Below, piece by piece: positions 57,876 through 64,000 of a DNA stretch of 64,000 nt. The notes beneath the pieces were generated by a model. It had not been told where the DNA came from. It saw nothing but the letters and a program-made list of their open reading frames with translations, and did no database searches. The stretch is from Chryseobacterium lathyri (lineage in GTDB: Bacteria > Bacteroidota > Bacteroidia > Flavobacteriales > Weeksellaceae), in assembly GCF_030812195.1 (NCBI RefSeq), contig NZ_JAUSSF010000002.1, positions 124,001 to 188,000 of the forward strand, given 5' to 3'. How positions within the stretch are numbered: the stretch's first letter is position 1; each line of letters begins with the position of its first letter. A program made the translations under genes and the position numbers.

Positions 57876-59255
57876 TTAATATCCAGTCGTTCTTGATAAT
57901 TTAGACTGCATTAAGCCATCATAGTGATGGTTCAGCAGATATGTATTAATCTGTTGAACTGTATCTAAAATAACTCCAACCATAATCAATAGTGATGTTC
58001 CCCCGAAAAATAGGGCGAACGCATCTGTCTGAACAAAGCTTCCATGCACTATTGCTGGAAGGACTGCAAAGATAGATAAAAATATTGCACCTGGCAAGGT
58101 AATTTTTGATAAAATATCATCTAAATAATCAGCTGTTTCTTTACCGGGTCTTACTTTCGGTACTAAACCTCCATTTCTCTTCAAATCATCAGCCATTTGG
58201 TTTACCGGAATCGTAATTGCAGTATAGAAGAATGAGAAGATAATAATTAATAGCGCAAACAATACGTTGTACTGCCAGCTAAAAACATTCTTGAAACCTG
58301 CAAGAAAAGTATTGGACTCATCGAATTTGGTTAATAATCCTGGTACGAACATCAATGCCTGAGCAAAGATAATCGGCATTACACCAGCAGCATTTACTTT
58401 CAATGGGATCCACTGTCTTGCTCCCTGCATAAGATTTCTGTTTACACCTCCTCTTGCTTGAGCTCTGCTTACATACTGAATTGGAATTTTTCTGACAGCA
58501 ACAGATAATACTACTGCTAAAAGAACTACCAGCATCCAGAATATTACTTCTATAAGGATCATGATAGATCCCATTCCTCCTTTTCCGTTCTGCACGGCCA
58601 TTTCCTGTACGAATGCTTCAGGTAATCTGGATAGGATTCCCACCATAATAAGGATGGAAATACCGTTTCCGATACCTTTGTCGGTAATTTTCTCACCTAA
58701 CCACATTGCGAATACTGAACCGGCAACCAAAATAACAATACTTGGTAACCAGAACATGATAGAATTTGGCTCTACATAATATGCAGAAGAGAACTGAGCA
58801 TACGGTAAGAATAATTGTGTAATAGACGTTAAATAAGAAGGGGCCTGTACAAGACAAACACCAATCGTTAACCATCTAGTAATTTGATTCAATGTATTTC
58901 TACCAGACTCTCCATCCTTCTGAAGTTTCTGAAGATAAGGAATAGCCATTCCCATCAACTGAACAATAATAGAAGCAGAAATATAAGGCATAATTCCCAA
59001 CGCCATTACGGAAGCGTGGCTGAAAGCTCCCCCCGTAAACGACGAAAGCAAGCCAAGGAGACCTGCTCCTTGCTTGTTACCGCCTTGATTTTTATAATGC
59101 TCTAAGAGATCTCCCACTTCTGCAAGGTTAATTGCGGGAAGCGAGATATAAGATGCGAATCTATACACAAGGATAATACCTAACGTAAAGAGAATTTTAT
59201 CTCTTAATTCCTTTAGGCTCCAAATATTTTTAAGGGTTTGTATAAATTCTTTCAT
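57876..59255 (-). CDS. secY: preprotein translocase subunit SecY
   Basis: A 459-residue protein with ten membrane helices, the family motifs GIMPYISASIIVQL and LFALLIIIFSFFYTAI, and ILVAGSVFAMWLGEKITDKGIGNGIS. It forms the protein-conducting channel of the inner membrane. It starts 9 bases after rplO and ends 3 bases before infA. Confidence 0.98.
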   Translation of the reverse strand: MKEFIQTLKNIWSLKELRDKILFTLGIILVYRFASYISLPAINLAEVGDLLEHYKNQGGNKQGAGLLGLLSSFTGGAFSHASVMALGIMPYISASIIVQLMGMAIPYLQKLQKDGESGRNTLNQITRWLTIGVCLVQAPSYLTSITQLFLPYAQFSSAYYVEPNSIMFWLPSIVILVAGSVFAMWLGEKITDKGIGNGISILIMVGILSRLPEAFVQEMAVQNGKGGMGSIMILIEVIFWMLVVLLAVVLSVAVRKIPIQYVSRAQARGGVNRNLMQGARQWIPLKVNAAGVMPIIFAQALMFVPGLLTKFDESNTFLAGFKNVFSWQYNVLFALLIIIFSFFYTAITIPVNQMADDLKRNGGLVPKVRPGKETADYLDDILSKITLPGAIFLSIFAVLPAIVHGSFVQTDAFALFFGGTSLLIMVGVILDTVQQINTYLLNHHYDGLMQSKLSRTTGY

Positions 59256-59264
59256 TAGTAAGTA

Positions 59265-59714
59265 TTATAAGGTAATTGCTTTTCCACCTGCTTTAGCAAT
59301 AAGCTCTTCAGCAGATTTAGTGAACTTGTCAGCAGAGATTGAAACCGCAGATTTCAATTCTCCTCTACCCATAATTTTCACTAATTCGTTTTTAGAAACT
59401 AAACCGTTTTCTACTAAAACTTCTTTCGTGATATCTCCAGTGATGGATTTGTTCTCGATTAAAATTTGGATAGTATCAAGGTTTACTCCTCTAAACTCTT
59501 TTCTGTTTACGTTTTTGAAACCGAATTTAGGTAATCTCCTTTGTAAAGGCATCTGTCCACCTTCGAAACCGATTTTCTGAGAATAACCAGCTCTAGCTTT
59601 CTGACCTTTATGACCTTTCGTAGCAGTACCTCCTTTTCCTGTACCCTGACCTCTACCAATTCTTTTTGAATTGAAAGTAGATCCTGCAGCAGGTTTTATG
59701 TTATTTAAATTCAT
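59265..59714 (-). CDS. rplO: 50S ribosomal protein L15
   Basis: A 149-residue L15 with KRIGRGQGTGKGGTATKGHK and GFEGGQMPLQRRLPKFGFKN motifs. Confidence 0.98.
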   Translation of the reverse strand: MNLNNIKPAAGSTFNSKRIGRGQGTGKGGTATKGHKGQKARAGYSQKIGFEGGQMPLQRRLPKFGFKNVNRKEFRGVNLDTIQILIENKSITGDITKEVLVENGLVSKNELVKIMGRGELKSAVSISADKFTKSAEELIAKAGGKAITL

Positions 59715-59735
59715 TTTAATTTCTTTTGTTAAAAA

Positions 59736-59912
59736 TTATTTTTGAACTTCAAGTAAATGACTAACTGCAGCTATCATTCCTAAGATAGAAGGAGTAGCTT
59801 CGTGTTCTACAACTTGGTGAAGTTTCTTAAATCCTAATGCTTCAAGCGTTCTCTTTTGGGTTTTTGTTCTTCCAATAGCGCTTCTTACTTGCTTTACTTT
59901 GATTGTTGCCAT
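59736..59912 (-). CDS. rpmD: 50S ribosomal protein L30
   Basis: A 58-residue protein, beginning MATIKVKQVRSAIGRTKTQK with the typical GRTxxQKxTLxALGxKKxxxxV pattern. It is short, but its position between rpsE and rplO is the standard one. It ends 21 bases before rplO. Confidence 0.96.
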   Translation of the reverse strand: MATIKVKQVRSAIGRTKTQKRTLEALGFKKLHQVVEHEATPSILGMIAAVSHLLEVQK

Positions 59913-59922
59913 TGTTCTAATA

Positions 59923-60444
59923 TTAACCGTTAAACACTTTACTTAGAGAAACTCCTCTCATTCTAGCAATCTCTTCAGGTCTTCTGATATCCAATAACGC
60001 TTTGAAAGTAGCTTTCACCACGTTGTGAGGGTTAGAAGATCCTTTAGATTTTGAAAGGATATCGTGAATACCAGCAGACTCAAGCACTGCTCTTACCGCA
60101 CCACCGGCGATAAGTCCTGTACCGTGAGAAGCAGGTCTTAAGAAGATATCAGCACCACCATATCTGGCAGTAGTCTGGTGAGGAATCGTGTGGTTCATTA
60201 CAGGAACTTTCACAAGGTTTTTCTTAGCATCTTCAACAGCTTTAGCAATTGCAGAAGCTACTTCTTTAGATTTTCCAAGACCGTGACCGATTACTCCATC
60301 TTCGTTTCCTACTACAACAATAGCAGAAAATCCGAAAGCTCTACCTCCTTTGGTTACTTTTGTTACTCTGTTAACAGCTACGAGACGATCTTTTAATTCT
60401 AATCCTCCCGGTTTTACTCTTTCTATATTATCTAGTCCTAACAT
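59923..60444 (-). CDS. rpsE: 30S ribosomal protein S5
   Basis: A 173-residue S5: N-terminal double-stranded-RNA-like domain ([20 protein letters not shown], then [17 protein letters not shown]) and C-terminal domain with [20 protein letters not shown]. Confidence 0.98.
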   Translation of the reverse strand: MLGLDNIERVKPGGLELKDRLVAVNRVTKVTKGGRAFGFSAIVVVGNEDGVIGHGLGKSKEVASAIAKAVEDAKKNLVKVPVMNHTIPHQTTARYGGADIFLRPASHGTGLIAGGAVRAVLESAGIHDILSKSKGSSNPHNVVKATFKALLDIRRPEEIARMRGVSLSKVFNG

Positions 60445-60464
60445 ATTTTCCGAAATTTTTATGA

Positions 60465-60818
60465 TTAGAATTTAAGTCCTCCTTCTCTCGCTCCATCAGC
60501 AAGAGCTTTCACTCTTCCATGATAAACGAAACCGTTTCTGTCAAATACAATACTTTCAATTCCTGCAGCGATCGCTTTGGCAGCGATAGCTTTACCAACA
60601 GCAGCAGAAACTTCAGTCTTAGTACCATTAGCGTCAACACCTTTCTCTCTTGAAGAAGCGGAAACTAAAGTTGTACCATTTTTATCATCGATTAACTGAG
60701 CGTAAATTTCCTTATTACTTTTATATACAGATAATCTTGGCAATTCAGAAGATCCAGAGATTTTCCCTCTTACTCTTCTTTTGATTCTTATTCTTTTTTC
60801 TAATTTACTTAATGCCAT
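60465..60818 (-). CDS. rplR: 50S ribosomal protein L18
   Basis: A 117-residue L18 with [20 protein letters not shown] and the C-terminal [20 protein letters not shown] motif that contacts 5S rRNA. Confidence 0.98.
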   Translation of the reverse strand: MALSKLEKRIRIKRRVRGKISGSSELPRLSVYKSNKEIYAQLIDDKNGTTLVSASSREKGVDANGTKTEVSAAVGKAIAAKAIAAGIESIVFDRNGFVYHGRVKALADGAREGGLKF

Positions 60819-60833
60819 AATACTTATAATTTA

Positions 60834-61379
60834 TTAAGCAGATTTACCAGCTTTACGTCTAACAATTTCTCCAAGGAATCTTACACCTTTTCCTTTGTAA
60901 GGCTCAGGCTTTCTGAAAGAACGGATCTTTGCAGCTACCATTCCTAGAAGTTGGTTGTCATGAGACGCTAAAGTAATAATTGGGTTTTTACCTTTTTCAG
61001 TCAATGTATCTACTTTTACTTCGTTTGGAAGTTCTAATACGATACCGTGAGAGAATCCTAAAGCTAACTCAAGTTTTTGACCTGTGTGTGAAGCTCTGTA
61101 TCCTACCCCTACTAGTTCTAGTTTCTTTTCGAAACCTTTTTCAACACCAACAATCATGTTGTTGATCAACGCTCTGTATAGACCGTGAAGTGCTTTGTGT
61201 TGTTTAGACTCAGATGGTCTGTTCACATTAAGTTCACCATCTTTCTGTTCTAAAGTAATTCCTGCTGTAAGCTCCTGAGAAAGTTCTCCTTTAGGACCTT
61301 TAACTGTTACAACACCGTTATTTTCAGTGACAGTAACTCCAGCTGGAATTGTTATAATTGCTTTACCAATTCTTGACAT
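60834..61379 (-). CDS. rplF: 50S ribosomal protein L6
   Basis: A 181-residue L6 with MSRIGKAIITIPAGVTV start, VTVKGPKGEL, GYRASHTGQKLELALGFSH and the C-terminal KPEPYKGKGVRF signature. Confidence 0.98.
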   Translation of the reverse strand: MSRIGKAIITIPAGVTVTENNGVVTVKGPKGELSQELTAGITLEQKDGELNVNRPSESKQHKALHGLYRALINNMIVGVEKGFEKKLELVGVGYRASHTGQKLELALGFSHGIVLELPNEVKVDTLTEKGKNPIITLASHDNQLLGMVAAKIRSFRKPEPYKGKGVRFLGEIVRRKAGKSA

Positions 61380-61396
61380 TTTCCTCTGATTAAAAA

Positions 61397-61795
61397 TTAA
61401 TAAACATAGCAGATTACTTCACCGCCTACTTTTTCTTCTCTAGCCTTCTTGTCAGTCATTACTCCTTTAGAAGTAGAGATAACAGCTATACCCAAACCGT
61501 TCAGTACTCTTGGAAGTTCGGTAGAACCTTTGTACTGTCTTAAACCTGGTCTAGAAGCTCTCTGAATAGATTTAATAGCCGGTTTGTTAGTTTGCTTGTC
61601 ATACTTTAAAGCGATTTTGATCACTCCTTGAACAGCGCTATCTTCAAACTTGTAGTTTAAGATATACCCTTGATCAAATAAGATCTTAGTAATCTCCTTT
61701 TTGATTTTCGATGCAGGAATTTCCACCACTTTGTGGCCTGCGCTTTGTGCGTTCCTTACTCTTGTTAGGAAATCTGAAATTGGATCTGTTACCAT
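61397..61795 (-). CDS. rpsH: 30S ribosomal protein S8
   Basis: A 132-residue S8 with DPISDFLTRVRNAQSAGH and the C-terminal GLGIAVISTSKGVMTDKKAR. S8 is the translational repressor of the spc operon in E. coli; here an unusual 145-base gap with a hairpin precedes it. Confidence 0.98.
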   Translation of the reverse strand: MVTDPISDFLTRVRNAQSAGHKVVEIPASKIKKEITKILFDQGYILNYKFEDSAVQGVIKIALKYDKQTNKPAIKSIQRASRPGLRQYKGSTELPRVLNGLGIAVISTSKGVMTDKKAREEKVGGEVICYVY

Positions 61796-61811
61796 TTTTC
61801 TATTTTAAAAT

Positions 61812-61915
61812 TATTGGTTAAAGACAATCAGTATTGAAAAGACTTGAAGATTAAAATATCAGACTTCAGAAAATCTTGGGTCTGATATTTTTATTCTTTA
61901 GTATCCAGACAACTT
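61812..61915. repeat. heptamer-array inverted element inside the ribosomal operon
   Basis: Perfect 12-bp inverted repeat AAAATATCAGAC (61853-61864) / GTCTGATATTTT (61880-61891) with a 15-base loop, in an rpsN-rpsH gap of 145 bases. Flanks carry 7-base-spaced words: on the bottom strand AAGTCTG, AATCTTC and AAGTCTT recur every 7 bases (61869 down to about 61838). Confidence 0.6.
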
Positions 61916-61940
61916 AATTGTCCCGATTAATTAGTAATTA

Positions 61941-62210
61941 TTACCAACTGGCTTTTCTTACTCCCGGGATAAGACCGTTGTTTGCCATTTCTCTGAAAGT
62001 TACTCTGGAAATACCGAACGTTCTCATGTATCCTCTAGGTCTACCTGTTAGTTTACATCTGTTGTGTAATCTTACAGGAGAAGCATTTTTAGGTAATTTC
62101 TGAAGTCCTTCATAATCACCAGCTTCTTTTAAAGCTTTTCTTTTGTCAGCGTATTTAGCAACTAGTGCTTCTCTTTTGCGCTCACGCGCTTTCATTGATT
62201 CTTTAGCCAT
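61941..62210 (-). CDS. rpsN: 30S ribosomal protein S14 (zinc-free type)
   Basis: An 89-residue S14 of the long, zinc-independent form ([20 protein letters not shown] start; [20 protein letters not shown] core with a single Cys; end IPGVRKASW). The usual CxxC...CxxC pattern of the zinc form is absent. Confidence 0.98.
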   Translation of the reverse strand: MAKESMKARERKREALVAKYADKRKALKEAGDYEGLQKLPKNASPVRLHNRCKLTGRPRGYMRTFGISRVTFREMANNGLIPGVRKASW

Positions 62211-62213
62211 TTC

Positions 62214-62765
62214 TTAGTTCTTTTTAAATGGTAAACCGAAGTGAGTTAATAAAGCTTTCGCTTCTTTATCTGTTTTCGCAGTTGTTACGAAAGTGATGTC
62301 CATCCCTTGGATTTTTTTCACTTTGTCAATTACGATTTCAGGGAAGATAATCTGCTCAGTAATACCTAAGTTATAATTACCTCTACCATCGAACCCGTCT
62401 GCCTTGATACCAGAGAAATCTCTGATACGTGGTAAAGCAGAAGAAGTAAGTCTGTCTAAGAATTCATACATTTTATGAGCTCTCAATGTTACCTTAGCAC
62501 CTACAGGCATACCTTTTCTCAATTTGAAAGCCGCTTCGTCTTTCTTAGAGATAGTACCTACTGCTTTCTGGCCAGTAATCATTGTTAATTCTTCTACAGC
62601 ATAATCAATGATTTTCTTGTCTGCAGTTGCATCACCTAATCCTTGAGATAGGATGATTTTTTCCAATCTAGGTACCTGCATTACAGATTTGTACCCAAAT
62701 TCTTCCATCATTGCAGGAACAATTTTCTCTCTGTATATATTTTTGGGTCTTGCTATAAATTCCAT
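62214..62765 (-). CDS. rplE: 50S ribosomal protein L5
   Basis: A 183-residue L5, 5S-rRNA binding, with [34 protein letters not shown] and [17 protein letters not shown]. Confidence 0.98.
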   Translation of the reverse strand: MEFIARPKNIYREKIVPAMMEEFGYKSVMQVPRLEKIILSQGLGDATADKKIIDYAVEELTMITGQKAVGTISKKDEAAFKLRKGMPVGAKVTLRAHKMYEFLDRLTSSALPRIRDFSGIKADGFDGRGNYNLGITEQIIFPEIVIDKVKKIQGMDITFVTTAKTDKEAKALLTHFGLPFKKN

Positions 62766-62778
62766 GTGTTAATTCAAA

Positions 62779-63105
62779 TTATAAAGTTTCACCCGTTTTT
62801 CTATCGATTCTTACTTTCTTATCTCCGTCGATTTTATAACCGATTTTGATAGCTTTTCCGTCTTTACCAACTAGAGCTACGTTTGAGATATGGATAGAAG
62901 CTTCCTTTTCAGTAATTCCACCTTGAGGGTTAGAAGCTGAAGGCTTAACGTGTTTTTTAACGATGTTAAGTCCTGCAACGATTACTCTTGGGTCTTTTCC
63001 TTCTTTTTTGATCACTTCAATAACTTCACCAGTCTTACCTTTGATATCTTTCTTACCTGTAGTAATGATGACGTTATCTCCTCTTTTTATTTTTAACTTT
63101 GACAT
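62779..63105 (-). CDS. rplX: 50S ribosomal protein L24
   Basis: A 108-residue L24 with the KOW motif KIKRGDNVIITTGKKDIKGK and GLNIVKKHVKPS; gap of 13 bases to rplE. Confidence 0.98.
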   Translation of the reverse strand: MSKLKIKRGDNVIITTGKKDIKGKTGEVIEVIKKEGKDPRVIVAGLNIVKKHVKPSASNPQGGITEKEASIHISNVALVGKDGKAIKIGYKIDGDKKVRIDRKTGETL

Positions 63106-63128
63106 TTTTCTTTTAAAAATTTTTAAAA

Positions 63129-63497
63129 TTAAAGTACTTCAGGAGCTAATGAAATGATTTTCATATATTCTTTGTCTCTCAACTCACGAGCAACAGGTCC
63201 GAAAACACGTGTTCCTCTCATTTCTCCTGCTGCGTTTAGTAATACACAAGCATTGTCTTCGAATTTGATGTATGAACCATCTTTTCTTCTAACTGCTTTT
63301 TTAGTTCTTACTACTACAGCTTTAGATACCTGACCTTTTTTAGCGTTTCCTGATGGTGTAGAATCCTTGATAGTAACAACGATTTTATCACCAACTGAAG
63401 CATATCTTCTTCTGGTTCCTCCCAGAACTCTGATAACTAGTACTTCTTTTGCACCTGTGTTATCAGCAACTTTTAATCTTGATTCTGTTTGTAACAT
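63129..63497 (-). CDS. rplN: 50S ribosomal protein L14
   Basis: A 122-residue L14 with [20 protein letters not shown] and [20 protein letters not shown]. Confidence 0.98.
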   Translation of the reverse strand: MLQTESRLKVADNTGAKEVLVIRVLGGTRRRYASVGDKIVVTIKDSTPSGNAKKGQVSKAVVVRTKKAVRRKDGSYIKFEDNACVLLNAAGEMRGTRVFGPVARELRDKEYMKIISLAPEVL

Positions 63498-63499
63498 TA

Positions 63500-63754
63500 T
63501 TACTTAGCTTTTTCAATGATTCTTACTAATCTCCATCTCTTGCTCTTGCTCAAAGGTCTAGTTTCCTGGATCAGAACTGTATCACCTTCTGTGCATTCGT
63601 TGTTTTCGTCGTGTGCAGTATATTTTTTCGTTTTTAATACGAATTTACCGTACATCGGGTGTTTCACTCTCGTAGTCTCACTTACAACAATGGTCTTTTC
63701 CATTTTATTGCTGGAAACTATTCCGATTCTTTCTTTTCTTAAGTTTCTTTCCAT
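63500..63754 (-). CDS. rpsQ: 30S ribosomal protein S17
   Basis: An 84-residue S17 with [20 protein letters not shown] and the [20 protein letters not shown] signature. Confidence 0.98.
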   Translation of the reverse strand: MERNLRKERIGIVSSNKMEKTIVVSETTRVKHPMYGKFVLKTKKYTAHDENNECTEGDTVLIQETRPLSKSKRWRLVRIIEKAK

Positions 63755-63768
63755 AATGTATGAAAATC

Positions 63769-63957
63769 TTATTGTTGTTTAGTGGTTAACTCAGTGTTTA
63801 GTCTAGCGATCGATCTTCTCAAATCTCTGATTTGAATCGGGTTTTCAATTGGACTGATCTTGTGAGCCAATTTCAGTTTTGAATATTGAGTTTTCAATTC
63901 AGCAAGTTTTGCTTGAATATCACCCGCGCTTAAATTTTTAATATCAGCTTGTTTCAT
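63769..63957 (-). CDS. rpmC: 50S ribosomal protein L29
   Basis: A 62-residue L29 with the helical hairpin [20 protein letters not shown] and the [15 protein letters not shown] signature. Its position before rpsQ is standard. Confidence 0.97.
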   Translation of the reverse strand: MKQADIKNLSAGDIQAKLAELKTQYSKLKLAHKISPIENPIQIRDLRRSIARLNTELTTKQQ

Positions 63958-63968
63958 TGTATCAAAGA

Positions 63969-64000
63969 TTATAGAGGTTTAACAAAATCGTTAGCAACTA
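63969..64000 (-). CDS. rplP: 50S ribosomal protein L16, C-terminal end only
   Basis: Only the last nine codons (VANDFVKPL) and the stop (63969-63971) are visible; the gene continues past the right edge. It is assigned mainly by position, since rplP always precedes rpmC in this operon. Confidence 0.75.
   Translation of the reverse strand, partial: VANDFVKPL

Overview
The window looks like a chromosomal segment of a Flavobacteriia species close to Chryseobacterium or Elizabethkingia (Weeksellaceae). The evidence is AT-rich DNA, Bacteroidota-type promoters (TAnnTTTG at -7, sometimes with TTG about 20 bases upstream) in place of Shine-Dalgarno-led genes, OMP_b-brl/TonB-plug outer-membrane proteins, a cysteine-rich peptide with a Chryseobacterium-style Gly-Gly leader, a zinc-free L36, and a ribosomal operon followed by eno and gltA. 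No tRNA, rRNA, insertion sequence, prophage or CRISPR array was seen.

Left part (1-9330). A methionine operon on the minus strand starts from a TATCTTTG promoter and a textbook SAM-I (S-box) riboswitch (6389-6491). It runs metX, an ACT-homoserine dehydrogenase fusion without a kinase domain, an O-succinyl/acetylhomoserine sulfhydrylase, and a methionine synthase split into two genes with a fatty-acid desaturase between the halves. Divergent from it is a GH63-type glucosidase.

Middle part (9350-33600). OsmC; a MoxR / DUF58 / DUF4350 / DUF4129 / membrane protein / SpoIIM cluster with a divergent RDD gene; a GNAT enzyme; an LpxH-like phosphoesterase with a glycosyltransferase; yebC; an OmpA porin with calcium-type TSP3 repeats; smpB; an ABC-F ATPase with one dead composite site; an M48 protease; recJ, nadD and DUF3817; two tandem paralogous outer-membrane beta-barrel receptors; and a lipoprotein esterase.

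Accessory core (33630-49203). A very compact minus-strand operon contains two guanidine-modifying hydrolases, SAM decarboxylase (speH), a DUF4178 zinc-ribbon membrane protein, a 64-residue membrane protein, DUF350, a membrane-anchored spermidine-synthase-like enzyme, a secreted FAD amine oxidase, a His-rich polytopic membrane protein and a GH43 hydrolase. This is the best candidate for an undercharacterised system: propylamine chemistry at the cell envelope. Next come a 53-residue Cys-rich RiPP/bacteriocin-like peptide gene absent from ordinary ORF calls, a TonB-plug receptor, a membrane AraC regulator and citrate synthase.

Right part (49285-64000). Enolase; a four-gene two-component cluster (response regulator, unknown soluble protein, unknown membrane protein, histidine kinase); a small lipoprotein; then the spc/alpha ribosomal operon (rplQ back to the 3' end of rplP).

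A recurrent feature that no gene explains is a set of intergenic elements built from degenerate 7- or 8-base words in strict register. Several are arranged as two head-to-head arms, and each locus has its own word. They lie in at least eight gaps, one of them inside the ribosomal operon.
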